This document shows positions 1-9,167 of a DNA stretch of 64,000 bases, in pieces (the stretch's first letter is position 1; each line of letters begins with the position of its first letter). The translations under genes and the position numbers were made by a program. The stretch is from an uncultured Microbacterium sp. (lineage in GTDB: Bacteria; Actinomycetota; Actinomycetes; Actinomycetales; Microbacteriaceae), in NCBI GenBank assembly GCA_937988695.1, contig CALKHM010000104.1, forward strand, positions 85,400 to 149,399, in the 5' to 3' direction. A model generated the notes under the pieces. That model had not been told where the DNA came from. It did no database searches and saw nothing but the letters and a program-made list of their open reading frames with translations.

Positions 1-530
1 GCGTGGTCGCGGGCGTCGGGAACGTCGTCGTCTTCCTGCCGCAGATCGCGATCCTCTTCCTGTGCATCGGCGTGCTCGGGGTCAGCGGCTACATGGCGCG
101 CGCCGCTCTCCTGATGGACCGCTACATGCGCCGCGTCGGGCTCTCCGGCCGCAGCTTCATCGCGCTGCTCTCGGGGTACGCCTGCGGTGTCCCAGCCATC
201 ATGGCCACGCGCACCATCGAGAGCCCGCGGGACCGGCTCGCCACCATCATGGTGATCCCGCTCATCAGCTGCTCGGCGCGCCTCCCCTCTATACGCTCCT
301 CGTCGGCGCGTTCATCCCGCCGGTCGTGATCGCCGGCATCTTCGATCTGCAGGGATTGACGATGCTCGGCACCTACCTGCTCGGTACGGGCGCCGCGCTC
401 GTCATGGCCGCTCTGTTCAAGCGCACCCTGCTCCACGGTACGACGCGGCCGATGATCGTGGAGCTGCCCCCGTACCGGCTGCCCGATCCGCGCTCGCTCG
501 CGATCTCCCTCTCACACCGGGCGATGACCT
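1..530 (+). pseudogene. feoB: FeoB ferrous-iron permease, C-terminal remnant with frameshift
   Basis: Seen: the frame starting at base 3 reads a FeoB membrane core, including [36 protein letters not shown] and [10 protein letters not shown]. At about 285-290 (SCSARLP) it must shift one base to continue as [21 protein letters not shown] and ELPPYRLPDPRS. Restoring one C in a short C run repairs it. Family knowledge: FeoB is a GTP-driven inner-membrane Fe(II) importer of roughly 600-800 residues. Here the G domain lies outside the window, and homology stops near 510-530, where the sequence passes into an HMA domain of the next gene. The gene is therefore 3'-truncated whether or not the frameshift is a read error. 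The left end is cut by the window. Confidence 0.82.
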
Positions 531-564
531 TTCGACCAGCGCGATCCGGCGCGTCGGCTACACG

Positions 565-2691
565 GTGGAGGACACGGACAACCGCACCTCGCGGCGCGCC
601 ACGATCGTCCTGGACGGGATGGACTGCGCCGAGGAGGTGCGGCTGATCGAGGGGAAGCTCGGCAACCTGCCCGGCGTTACCGCGCTCCAGTTCGACGTCG
701 TGAACCGGCGCCTCGTCGTCGATGGGGCGATCACCGCACCCGAGGTGCAGCGTGCGGTCCGCGAGCTCGGCATGACGGCCCACGCCGAGGGCGAGGTCGC
801 TGCGCCAGCCTCCTTCTGGCGCCGGCGTGGGCGGCTCGTGATGACCGCGGTCGCGGGCGCGGGCGTCGCGCTCGGCCTGCTCACCAAGTTCGCCGGGCTG
901 CCGGAGTGGATCGAGCTCGCGCTGCTTGGCCTCGCCACGCTCGCCGGCGGCTGGTTCGTCGTGCCGCGCGGTGTGCGCGCCGGCCTGAACCGCGCGCTCG
1001 ACATGAACTTCCTCATGTCGGTCGCGGCCGGCGGCGCGTGGATCATCGGCGAGCCCGAGGAGGCGGCGGCGACGCTCTTCCTCTTCGCCGTGGCCGAACT
1101 CCTCGAGAGCTACTCGATGGACCGGGCACGCAATGCGATCAAGGCGCTCATGGACCTCTCGCCGGCCGAGGCGACCGTCCGCCGCGGCGGCGCCGAGGTC
1201 CGGGTGCCCGTCACCGACGTCGCGGTCGGCGAGACGGTGGTCGTGCGGCCCGGCGAGAAGCTGCCGGTCGACGGCGAGGTCACGGGCGGCCGGTCGAGCG
1301 TGGACCAGGCGCCGATCACCGGCGAGTCGATGCCGGTGGACAAGGAGCTCGGCGCCGAGGTGTTCGCCGGGAGCATGAACGGGCACGGCGTCCTCGAGGT
1401 CCGCTCGACCAAGCCGGCGAGCGACACCACGCTGGCGCGGATCATCCATGCCGTGGAGGAGGCACAGACGTCGCGTGCCCCGAGCCAGACCTTCGTCGAC
1501 CGGTTCGCGCGCGTCTACTCGCCGCTCGTGGTGCTCGCGGCGGTGCTCATCGCCGTGCTTCCGCCGCTGGCCGGCTTCGGCACATGGTCGACGTGGGTGT
1601 ACCGCGCGCTGGCGATGCTCGTCGTGGCCCGCCCGTGCGCGCTCGTGATCTCGACGCCGGTCACTATCGTGAGCGGGCTCGCCGGCGCGGCGCGCGGTGG
1701 GGTGCTCATCAAGGGCGGTGCGTTCCTCGAGCGCCTCGGAGCGACGACGGCGGTCGCGCTGGACAAGACTGGCACGCTGACCGAGGGGCGCCCGGCGGTC
1801 ACCGACGTCGTGCCGCTCAACGGCACATCGCCGAACGATCTGTTACGCCTCGCGCTCGGCGTGGAGCGGCACTCGGAGCATCCGCTCGCGCGCGCCGTCC
1901 TTGCCGAGGGCACCGCCCGCGGCCTCGTGCCACCGCAGTCCGCGGACTTCGAGGCGCTGGTGGGAACCGGCGCCTCCGCCCGCATCGGCGACGCGGACGT
2001 CTTCGTAGGCAACGAACGGCTGCTGGACGAGTTCGAGCTGCGCACGCCCGACGTCTCCGCGGTGCTCGGCCGGCTCGAAGCCGCCGGCAAGACGGCGGTC
2101 ACCGTGGTCTCGGTGCAGCGTGGCTGTGCCGAGGCGCTCGGCGTGCGCGGCGTCGCCGACCAGGTGCGCCCGAACGCGCGCGCGGCCATCGAGGGTCTGC
2201 GGGCGGCCGGCGTTCGACACGTCGTGATGCTCACCGGCGACAACGAGAGCACGGCGCTCGCCGTGGCGGCGGCCGTCGGCGCGGACGAGGTGCACGCCGG
2301 CCTGCTGCCGGACGACAAGGTGCGGCTGGTGCGCCAGCTGGAGGCGCGCGGGGAGCAGGTGGCGTTCGTCGGGGACGGCGTGAACGACGCGCCCGCGCTC
2401 GCCGCGGCGCACGTCGGCGTGGCCATGGGCGCGGCCGGCACCGACGTGGCGCTCGAGACGGCCGACGTGGCCTTGATGGCCGACGACCTGGAGAAGCTCT
2501 CCTTCGCCGTGCGGCTGTCGCACAAGACGCTCGGCATCGTGAAGCAGAACATCGCCGTCTCGCTGGCCATCAAGGCGGTGTTCCTCGTGCTCGCCGTGAG
2601 CGGCTGGGCGACGCTGTGGATGGCGGTGGCGGCCGACATGGGCGGGTCGCTGCTCGTCGTGGCGAACGGGCTGCGGGCGCGGCGGCCATAA
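565..2691 (+). CDS. Cd/Zn-type heavy-metal P1B ATPase, N-truncated, RPC motif
   Basis: P-type ATPase expected to export a divalent soft metal (Zn/Cd/Pb-like) across the inner membrane. Seen: an HMA-like domain with GMDCAEEV, the TGES actuator loop, DKTGTLTEG (phosphorylated Asp about 400), TGDN and GDGVNDAPAL, with a C-terminal membrane pair ending ADMGGSLLVVANGLR. The transmembrane metal motif reads R356-P357-C358 where the family has CPC, a notable loss of the first Cys. GTG 565 has no convincing ribosome site. The same frame carries HMA-like sequence upstream (LSTSAIRRVGYTV from about 529), so the true N-terminus, including a first HMA domain, was lost at the junction with the feoB remnant. 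708 residues remain. Expression and function are uncertain. Confidence 0.85.
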   Translation: MEDTDNRTSRRATIVLDGMDCAEEVRLIEGKLGNLPGVTALQFDVVNRRLVVDGAITAPEVQRAVRELGMTAHAEGEVAAPASFWRRRGRLVMTAVAGAGVALGLLTKFAGLPEWIELALLGLATLAGGWFVVPRGVRAGLNRALDMNFLMSVAAGGAWIIGEPEEAAATLFLFAVAELLESYSMDRARNAIKALMDLSPAEATVRRGGAEVRVPVTDVAVGETVVVRPGEKLPVDGEVTGGRSSVDQAPITGESMPVDKELGAEVFAGSMNGHGVLEVRSTKPASDTTLARIIHAVEEAQTSRAPSQTFVDRFARVYSPLVVLAAVLIAVLPPLAGFGTWSTWVYRALAMLVVARPCALVISTPVTIVSGLAGAARGGVLIKGGAFLERLGATTAVALDKTGTLTEGRPAVTDVVPLNGTSPNDLLRLALGVERHSEHPLARAVLAEGTARGLVPPQSADFEALVGTGASARIGDADVFVGNERLLDEFELRTPDVSAVLGRLEAAGKTAVTVVSVQRGCAEALGVRGVADQVRPNARAAIEGLRAAGVRHVVMLTGDNESTALAVAAAVGADEVHAGLLPDDKVRLVRQLEARGEQVAFVGDGVNDAPALAAAHVGVAMGAAGTDVALETADVALMADDLEKLSFAVRLSHKTLGIVKQNIAVSLAIKAVFLVLAVSGWATLWMAVAADMGGSLLVVANGLRARRP

Positions 2692-2751
2692 TCGCGACAT
2701 GAGCGGCATTAGCGGCCGTTCCGCCTCATCCTGCTGCGGGCGCATCGGCTA

Positions 2752-3393
2752 CTACGCCGCAGTCGTGCGATGCGCCGCGAGCGAGGCGGCGTGCTGCCAT
2801 AACTGCCGTACAGCAGCCTGCCCGACCGACATTTCCGATGAGCCCTTCAGGCGGAGGAAGAGCAGCCCGCCCCCGATCAGCACGAACGCGATGTTGAACC
2901 AGAACGTGTAGTCGATCTCGAACGCGACCATCTCCTCCAGCGTCGGACGGACGGTCGGCAGAATGCCGGCGAGCGCGAACAGCCCGTGTACCGTCAGCCC
3001 CGCGGCGAGCATGCAGACGTAGAGTACGACTGAGACGTACGCCGCGTAGCGCCAGCCGTAATACTTGGCGTGGATGTGGACCACCGTGGCCGCCACCAGG
3101 CCCGCGCCGATAAAGGTCATCACGCTCGCGAACGACGCGATCTTCGCCCAGAGCATCGCCGCGGGTGGCACGTTGCCCATCGAGCCGATGAGCGTGAAGA
3201 AGGCGATCACCGGCGCCACGAGCGCGTTCTCGACCATAACCCAGAACGACGGAGCCTCAGCCGCGCTATCGCCGACCAGGAAGACGGTATTCCAGAAGCT
3301 CTGCGGCACGAAGACGGAGATGAAGCCGACCATCGTGAAGCCGACCATCGTGAAGCCGACCATCGTGAAGCCGATGGTGCGCGCTTCGGCCAC
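2752..3393 (-). pseudogene. COG0701 (YraQ/DUF318) permease, C-terminal half only
   Basis: Seen: about 213 codons with VPQSFWNTVFL, SMGNVPPAAMLW, HAKYYGWRYAAYV and a final membrane helix, which match the second half of COG0701 predicted permeases. The usual first half (several helices) is missing. The reading begins with three copies of GFTMV encoded by a 15-bp tandem repeat, then joins the conserved part. The GTG at 3393 has no clear ribosome site. Family knowledge: these permeases often sit in metal or arsenic islands and their substrates are poorly defined. Inference: a 5'-deleted remnant. It lies downstream of a strong hairpin that separates it from the cus-like operon, and converges on the ATPase ending at 2691. 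Confidence 0.72.
3322..3366. repeat. Three perfect 15-bp tandem repeats
   Basis: The unit gaagccgaccatcgt occurs three times head to tail, with a partial fourth copy following at 3367. On the minus strand it encodes GFTMV three times at the start of the permease remnant, replacing part of a transmembrane helix. This looks like replication-slippage expansion at a deletion edge. Confidence 0.93.
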
Positions 3394-3415
3394 GTCTCTC
3401 TGCGCAGGCCTTTAC

Positions 3416-3469
3416 GGCGACGCGCTGCAGGCCGCCCGTGAGATGCGGGGCGGCCTGCAGCGCGTCGCC
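3416..3469. terminator. Perfect 21-bp inverted repeat, 12-nt loop
   Basis: Arms at 3416-3436 and 3449-3469 are exact reverse complements. The hairpin starts 44 bases beyond the stop of the Met-rich lipoprotein gene, the last gene of the cus-like operon, so it probably terminates or protects that mRNA. There is no T tract, so intrinsic termination is uncertain. Confidence 0.75.
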
Positions 3470-3512
3470 GGCGGTGTGCTTGAGTACACGCCACCGCGCG
3501 ATCGGTGTGGCG

Positions 3513-4031
3513 TCACATCTTCATATTGCCCATCATCGAGCGATACGACTCCATGAGGCGCATCACGCGTGCCCCATGGGCAGGCATGAATTCCCGGAGC
3601 TCGGGCGCATTCATCTCCGGCATCCGCGTGAGATCCTGCCGCAGTGAGTCGACGGTTGCGTTCCAGGCGGTACTGTTCGTCATGTCCATGCCGCGCATAT
3701 CCTGGTTGAACTGCGCGATCATGTTCGCCACCATCTGCCGGTGCATGGGCATCATCGCCTGGATGCTGTCTGCCCCCGCACCGTCCATCATGCGCATGTG
3801 GGCCTGCATCGGCTCCATCATTCCGCCCCCACCCGTGCCCTGCATGCCCTGCATCCCCTGCATCCCTGACATCGCACCAGCGGTATCCTGAGCTGCCGGA
3901 GCCTGGCTCGTGTCGGCGACCTCCCCTGACTCTCCGTTAGAGCACGCCGCGAGCGCGAGCGCGGCAGCAAGGGTGACGAGCGAGCGGTGAGCGAGCGTAC
4001 GACGGGCGAGTGTACCGCGAGTGAGTCTCAT
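3513..4031 (-). CDS. Met-rich putative metal-binding lipoprotein (paralogue at 33716-34192)
   Basis: 172 residues. The N-terminus has arginines, a hydrophobic stretch and a lipobox L27-A28-A29-C30, predicting a lipidated periplasmic protein. Next comes a Met/Gly-rich linker (MSGMQGMQGMQGTGGGGMM), then an acidic helical domain with MHRQMVANMIAQFNQDMRG, AWNATVDSLRQDLTRMPE and ELREFMPAHGARVMRLME. Spaced Met and His suggest Cu(I)/Ag(I) binding (inference). The start ATG at 4031 has AGGGAG upstream and overlaps the previous stop as ATGA, so it is translationally coupled. A clear paralogue lies at the far end of the other RND cassette. I know no named function. It may be a periplasmic copper carrier or buffer for the CusA pump. 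Confidence 0.8.
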   Translation of the reverse strand: MRLTRGTLARRTLAHRSLVTLAAALALAACSNGESGEVADTSQAPAAQDTAGAMSGMQGMQGMQGTGGGGMMEPMQAHMRMMDGAGADSIQAMMPMHRQMVANMIAQFNQDMRGMDMTNSTAWNATVDSLRQDLTRMPEMNAPELREFMPAHGARVMRLMESYRSMMGNMKM

Positions 4032-4546
4032 GGGAATCTCCCTGTAAGGTGTAACGAACGACTCGGCGTCCAGCCGAGGTGCCGCCGCGCGAGCGAGAGC
4101 GTGAGCGGCGGGAGCAGGACCCACTGCAGGAGCGGCGTGATGCCGATACCGAAGAGGGTCGGCGTGCCAGGCGCATACGCCCAGCGATGCCAGAGGTAGA
4201 CGCTGAGCGCCTCGGCCACGACCGTGATGACCAGCCCGGTGCCCACGGAGCTGGCGATCGCTCCGGCCGTCAGGGTGCCGAGCCACCATCGCCGTCGTGT
4301 CGCCGCCGTCACCGCGTAGGCGACGAGCGTGAGCACCACGTCGCCCAGCCTGGCTAAGAGGCAGGTCTGCACGGCGTCCCAGTGTCGCGCGTCCGGCATC
4401 GCGCGATACGCGGGCGTCTGCAGCATCTCCCACGCAAAGTGCAACAGGGACGTGAACAGTGTGAGCGCCGCCCACGGCTGCCACCTCGGCGCGGCGCGCC
4501 CAGCGGACGCGACATGCGCGGAAGCACCGTGTGCGCTACCGGACAT
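4028..4546 (-). CDS. Multi-pass inner-membrane protein of the cus-like operon, unknown function
   Basis: 172 residues with about four hydrophobic segments: residues around 25-40 (LTLFTSLLHFAWEML), 70-80, 92-115 and 135-155. LHFAWEMLQTPAYRAM and DVVLTLVAYAV are its most distinctive stretches. The start overlaps the end of cusA by 11 bases, and its stop overlaps the next ATG as ATGA, so it sits inside a translationally coupled run. I do not recognise a characterised family. Context suggests a membrane accessory to Cu/Ag export, but the sequence shows no metal motif. Confidence 0.75.
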   Translation of the reverse strand: MSGSAHGASAHVASAGRAAPRWQPWAALTLFTSLLHFAWEMLQTPAYRAMPDARHWDAVQTCLLARLGDVVLTLVAYAVTAATRRRWWLGTLTAGAIASSVGTGLVITVVAEALSVYLWHRWAYAPGTPTLFGIGITPLLQWVLLPPLTLSLARRHLGWTPSRSLHLTGRFP

Positions 4547-7500
4547 GCGCCGGTACCTGTTCCGTCTCGGGTAACGGTGCGCCGGCCTCGGCGTCGTTGC
4601 GACGCGCGCGCTCGGCTGCCCGCCGGACCTCCCGCTCCTTCCAGAGCGAGTAGATCGCCGGGATCACGACCAGGGTCAGGATCGTGCTCGACACCATTCC
4701 GCCGACCATCGGCGCGGCGATCCGCTTCATCATGTCCGCACCGGTCCCCTGACTCCAGAGGATCGGCAGCAGTCCCGCAATGATCGCCGTCACGGTCATC
4801 ATCTTGGGCCGTACCCGCTCCACGGCACCATGCTCCACGGCCGCGTCCACGTCCGCGCGGTCCTTGAGGTGGCCGCTCTGGCGCCGGTCGTGATACGCGT
4901 GGTCCAGATAGAGGAGCATGATGACTCCCGTCTCCGCCGCCACGCCGGCCAGCGCGATGAAGCCGATCGAGGTGGCGACGCTCAGGTTGTAGTCGAGGAG
5001 CCACATGAGCCACACGCCGCCCACGAGCGCGAAGGGAAGCGAGAGCATCACGATCGCGCTCTCGGTGACGCTATTGAAGTTGAAGTACAGGAGGAGGAAG
5101 ATGACCGCGAGCGTGAGCGGCACGACGACACGGAGCCTCCGCCCCGCCCGCTCCATGGCCTCGAACTGCCCCGACCACTCCAGGCGGTACCCTGGCGGGA
5201 GCTCGAGCCGCTCCTCCAGCAGTGCCTTCGCGTCGGCGACGTAGCTCCCGATGTCGCGGTCGCGCACGTCGACGTAGACGATGTTGTTGAGGTGCGCGTT
5301 CTCGGACTTGATGAGCGTCGGGCCCTTCGTGACGTCGATGTTTGCGAGCTGGCCCAGGGTGACCTGCGCACCCGACGGCGTGGCGACGAGCGCACTGGCG
5401 ATGGCCTGCGGGTCGTCGCGCAGCTCGCGCGGATAGCGGACGAGGACGCTGTACCGCTCGCGCCCCTCGATCACCGTCCCGGCAGGCATCCCGCCGACGG
5501 CCGCCATCATCGCCATCTGCACGTCGTCGACGGTCATCGCATAGCGCGCCGCGGCGGCGCGGTCGACCTCGATGTCCAGGTAACGCCCCCCGACGGCGCG
5601 CTCGGCGAAGACGGAATTCGTTCCCTCGACGGCGGGCAGGATACCCTCGATCTGCTTGCCGATGCGGTCCAGCTCCGCGAGATCGGGCCCGAACACCTTG
5701 ATTCCCACGGGCGTCTTGATCCCGGTCGCCAACATGTCGAGCCGGTTCTTGATCGGCATCGACCACATGTTGGCGACACCCGGCGTCTTCACTGCCGCGT
5801 TGATCTCGGTGATGAGGGAGTCGTAGGTCACCCCCTTCCGCCACTCGTCGCGATCCTTGAGGATGGCGATGGTCTCGATCATCGACATCGGTGCCATGTC
5901 GGTGGCCGTCTCGGCACGTCCGATCTTGCCCAACACCATCTCCACCTCGGGGATCCGTGCGAGCGCCGCGTCGCGCTGCTGGAGGATCTGCTTCGCCTGC
6001 GCCGTGCCGACGCCCGGGAAGAGCGAGGGCATGTCCATCACGCTCCCCTCGTTCAGGGGGGGCATGAACTCGCTCCCGAGTCGCATCCACGGGACGATCG
6101 ACACGAGCAGCACCGCCACCGCCACGCCAATCGTCGTCCACCGGAAGCGCAGCACGAGCTCGATCACGGGGCGGTACACGCGGATGAGGAAGCGGTTGAC
6201 GGGGTTCGCCGCCTCCGGCTTCACCTTTCCGCGGATGAAGAGCCCCATCATCACCGGCACGAGCGTTATCGAGAGGAGCGCCGCCGATGCCATCGAGAGC
6301 GTCTTCGTCCAGGCCAGCGGCTTGAAGAGCCGCCCTTCCTGGTCCTCCAGCGCGAACACCGGGAGGAAGGAGAGCGTGATGATGAGGAGCGCGACGAAGA
6401 GCGAGGGCCCGACTTCCTTGGAGGAGTCGACCACGAGTTCCCACCGGGTTCGCGTGCCCCCCTCGCTCTCGTTCCGCTCCATATGCTTGTGGAGGTTCTC
6501 CACCATGACGATGGCCGCGTCGATCATCGCCCCGATGGCGATCGCGATCCCGCCCAGGCTCATGATGTTGGCGTTGAGCCCGAGCACCCGCATGGCGAGG
6601 AGGGCCATGAAGATCCCGATCGGCAGCGTCAAGATGGCGACGAGCGAGCTCGACGCATGGAGCAGGAACACGATCGTCACGAGCGCGACGATGATGAACT
6701 CCTCGACCAGCTTCTCCTGCAGCGTGCGGATCGCCGCCTCGATGAGGCCGGAACGGTCGTAGCCTTCGACGAACGTGACGCCGGCCGGCAGCGCGCCCTC
6801 GAGCTCCTGCATCTTCGCCTTGACGCCCTCGATGACGGCGAGCGGGTTCTCGCCGAAGCGCATGACCACCCACCCGGTGACGACCTCGCCCTGTCCATTC
6901 AGGTCGGAGATGCCGCGGCGGAGCTCCGGCCCGAGCTGGACGGTGGCGACGTCGCCAACGGTGATCGGCGTACCACCCGGGCCGGTGCCGAGCGCCACGG
7001 CGCGGATGTCGTCCAGGCTGTCGAATCGTCCGCGTCCCCGCACCACGTACTCCGTTCCCCCCATCTCGAGCACGCGACCGCCGACGTCCTGATTGGACGC
7101 CTGCACCGCACTCACGACTCGCGACATGGGAATGTCGTACGCCAGGAGCCTGGCCGGGTCGACCGCGATTTGGTACTGCTTCTCGAAGCCGCCGAACGAG
7201 GCGATCTCCGCCACTCCGGGCACGGCCGTGAGCGCCGGCCGGACCGTCCAGTCCTGGAGGCTCCGGAGCTCGGCCAAGTTGAGCCGTCCCGACGTGTCGG
7301 CGAGGATGTACTGCATGACCCAGCCGACACCGGTCGCGTCGGGCCCGAGCATCGGCATGGCTCCATCGGGCAGCTTGTCACGGACGCTGTTCAGGTACTC
7401 GAGCACGCGCGTGCGCGCCCAGTACAGGTCCACGTCGTCCTCGAAGACGACGTACACGGCCGACAAGCCGAACTGGCTCATGCCGCGCACGAACTTCGTG

Positions 7501-7733
7501 TTCGGCACCTTGAGCAGCTCGGTCGACAGCGGGTACGTCACCTGATCCTCGACCAGCTCGGGCGCCTGTCCCGGCCACTCGGTCATGACGATCACCTGCA
7601 CGTCCGAGAGGTCGGGAATCGCGTCCACCGGCGTCTTGAACATCGCCCAGACCCCGCCGAGTGAGACGGCGAGCGTGGCGAGCAGGACGAGGAACTTGTG
7701 GTTCACCGACCACTCGATGATGCGCTTGAGCAT
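4536..7733 (-). CDS. cusA: CusA-type Cu(I)/Ag(I) RND efflux pump
   Basis: 1065 residues, normal length for a heavy-metal RND pump driven by proton antiport. Seen: an N-terminal helix then AIPDLSDVQVIV, the TM4 proton-relay Asp D405 in GAMIDAAIVMVEN (same number as in E. coli CusA), and the signature NMWSMPIKNRLDML. The Met triad that carries copper in CusA (M573, M623, M672 in E. coli) is conserved at a constant offset of five as M568 (MDMPS), M618 (MSMIE) and M667 (LDML). That argues strongly for monovalent Cu/Ag rather than divalent metals. It follows its adaptor gene by six bases and is third of a canonical OMF-adaptor-pump order. No anomaly seen in the reading frame. Confidence 0.95.
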   Translation of the reverse strand: MLKRIIEWSVNHKFLVLLATLAVSLGGVWAMFKTPVDAIPDLSDVQVIVMTEWPGQAPELVEDQVTYPLSTELLKVPNTKFVRGMSQFGLSAVYVVFEDDVDLYWARTRVLEYLNSVRDKLPDGAMPMLGPDATGVGWVMQYILADTSGRLNLAELRSLQDWTVRPALTAVPGVAEIASFGGFEKQYQIAVDPARLLAYDIPMSRVVSAVQASNQDVGGRVLEMGGTEYVVRGRGRFDSLDDIRAVALGTGPGGTPITVGDVATVQLGPELRRGISDLNGQGEVVTGWVVMRFGENPLAVIEGVKAKMQELEGALPAGVTFVEGYDRSGLIEAAIRTLQEKLVEEFIIVALVTIVFLLHASSSLVAILTLPIGIFMALLAMRVLGLNANIMSLGGIAIAIGAMIDAAIVMVENLHKHMERNESEGGTRTRWELVVDSSKEVGPSLFVALLIITLSFLPVFALEDQEGRLFKPLAWTKTLSMASAALLSITLVPVMMGLFIRGKVKPEAANPVNRFLIRVYRPVIELVLRFRWTTIGVAVAVLLVSIVPWMRLGSEFMPPLNEGSVMDMPSLFPGVGTAQAKQILQQRDAALARIPEVEMVLGKIGRAETATDMAPMSMIETIAILKDRDEWRKGVTYDSLITEINAAVKTPGVANMWSMPIKNRLDMLATGIKTPVGIKVFGPDLAELDRIGKQIEGILPAVEGTNSVFAERAVGGRYLDIEVDRAAAARYAMTVDDVQMAMMAAVGGMPAGTVIEGRERYSVLVRYPRELRDDPQAIASALVATPSGAQVTLGQLANIDVTKGPTLIKSENAHLNNIVYVDVRDRDIGSYVADAKALLEERLELPPGYRLEWSGQFEAMERAGRRLRVVVPLTLAVIFLLLYFNFNSVTESAIVMLSLPFALVGGVWLMWLLDYNLSVATSIGFIALAGVAAETGVIMLLYLDHAYHDRRQSGHLKDRADVDAAVEHGAVERVRPKMMTVTAIIAGLLPILWSQGTGADMMKRIAAPMVGGMVSSTILTLVVIPAIYSLWKEREVRRAAERARRNDAEAGAPLPETEQVPAHVR

Positions 7734-7739
7734 GGCCGG

Positions 7740-9167
7740 TTACCTCCGCGGGGTGGGAGGAGACGCGGGCGTCTGCGGCATCGGCATCCCCTTCATCGCG
7801 CCCTTGACGTCCGCGCCCTTGTCCATGGGCATGTCCATCCCTTCCATGTCGCCCATGTCGCCGCCCATCCCCATCATCGCCTTCATGACCTCGCCGAGGT
7901 TCGACTCCGAGTCGAGGAGGAACTGCGCCGACGTCACCACCCGCTGCCCCGGCTCGACGCCCGCCAGGACCTCGACGTATTCGTCGCCGGCGCGGCCGGT
8001 CTCGATCTCGTGCGGCATGAGGCGTCCGCCGCCCATGTCCACGAAGACCATGGACCGCTCGCCGGTCCGGATCACCGCCGAGGTGGGCACCGTCAGCGTG
8101 GTCCGGCTCGGCGTGGTGATGCGTACCGTCGCATACATGCCGGGCTTGATCCGCCCTTCCGAGTTCGCGACCGCAATGCGCGCCGTGATCGTCCTGGACG
8201 CCTCCTGCAGCGTGGGATAGACGTACTCGACGCGCCCCTTGAGCGGTCGCCCGGGGAAGGCCGCGAACTCGAGCGTCGCGCCCGACCCCTCGCGTACGCT
8301 CCCCGCCTCGTTCTCGCGGAGCTCGGCCTCCACCCAGACCTCGGCGAGGTCGGCGATCGTGTAGAGGGTCTGCCCTGGCTGCACGGCCTGCCCCTTGACC
8401 ACGTTCTTCTCCACCACCACGCCGGAGGCCGGCGCGTAGAGCGTCAGCGACCGCCGGACCTGCCCGGTGCGCAGGACCTGCTGGATCTGCGCCTCGGAGA
8501 TGTCCCACAGCCGCAGCCGCCGCGTGGCGGCGGCCAGAAGGTTCGAGGAGCCCGCCGGGACACCGGGCACCGCGCTCTCGTCCATCGTGCTCTCGAGCCC
8601 GCGCGCGACGAGGAGCTCCTCCTGCGCGGCGACCAGCTCGGGTGAGTAGATCTCGAGCAGCGGCTGCCCGCGACGCACGGGCTGGCCCGTGAAGTCGACG
8701 TACAGCCGCTCGACGAAGCCGCCGAACTTGGGGGCGACCTGCGCGATGCGCGTCTCGTCGAAGTTGACGACGCCCGTGGTGCGGATCTGGTCCTCGAGCG
8801 TCCGCACCTCGGCGGTAGCGAAGGTGATGCCGAACTGGCGGATCTGATTCGCCGTGAGCTCCACCGAGCCGTCGGTGCTCATGTTCATTCCTTCCATGTC
8901 GGCCATTCCTTCCATGCCGGCCATGTCGCCGGCCGGCTGGCCGGAGGCATCATCGTCGCCGCGGCTCTCGACGACGACCCACGCCGTGAGGGCGACGAGC
9001 GCTGTGGCCGCGCCGGCCAGCACGAGGCGCCGCGTCCTGGCGCTCATACCGGTCACCCGGTCGTTCCAACTGCGATGCCCGCCCGAGTTCGCACTCCCAT
9101 CACCATCGACGCGCTGGGCGTCCGTGACGATGTGCTGACCGTCGGCGTTCTTGACGTTCTGGCTCAT
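7740..9167 (-). CDS. cusB: CusB-type periplasmic adaptor (membrane fusion protein)
   Basis: 475 residues. An N-terminal anchor helix (RRLVLAGAATALVALTAWVVV) is followed by a Met-rich stretch (MAGMEGMADMEGMNM), lipoyl/barrel-sandwich halves (VAPKFGGFVERLYVDFTGQPV ... LYAPASGVVVEKNVVKGQAV), a beta-barrel and a Met/Asp-rich tail (GMGGDMGDMEGMDMPMDKG). Family knowledge: CusB bridges CusA and the outer-membrane channel and passes Cu/Ag through Met sites. ATG 9167 is preferred over the internal ATG 9047 because GAGGAG lies just upstream and the start overlaps the OMF stop as ATGA. Both ends are unusually Met-rich, as in several other proteins of this operon, which fits a copper duty. Confidence 0.92.
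   Translation of the reverse strand: MSQNVKNADGQHIVTDAQRVDGDGSANSGGHRSWNDRVTGMSARTRRLVLAGAATALVALTAWVVVESRGDDDASGQPAGDMAGMEGMADMEGMNMSTDGSVELTANQIRQFGITFATAEVRTLEDQIRTTGVVNFDETRIAQVAPKFGGFVERLYVDFTGQPVRRGQPLLEIYSPELVAAQEELLVARGLESTMDESAVPGVPAGSSNLLAAATRRLRLWDISEAQIQQVLRTGQVRRSLTLYAPASGVVVEKNVVKGQAVQPGQTLYTIADLAEVWVEAELRENEAGSVREGSGATLEFAAFPGRPLKGRVEYVYPTLQEASRTITARIAVANSEGRIKPGMYATVRITTPSRTTLTVPTSAVIRTGERSMVFVDMGGGRLMPHEIETGRAGDEYVEVLAGVEPGQRVVTSAQFLLDSESNLGEVMKAMMGMGGDMGDMEGMDMPMDKGADVKGAMKGMPMPQTPASPPTPRR

Noticed and set aside
3322..3366. Possible CRISPR-like array
   Set aside because: The repeats are 15 bp, contiguous and without spacers, and they code in frame. The same holds for the 12-bp repeats at 29025 and 44009.
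4830..7664. A 944-codon open frame on the plus strand opposite cusA
   Set aside because: It has Arg/His/Asp-rich, non-protein-like composition and is the antisense shadow of a GC-rich gene with clear family motifs.
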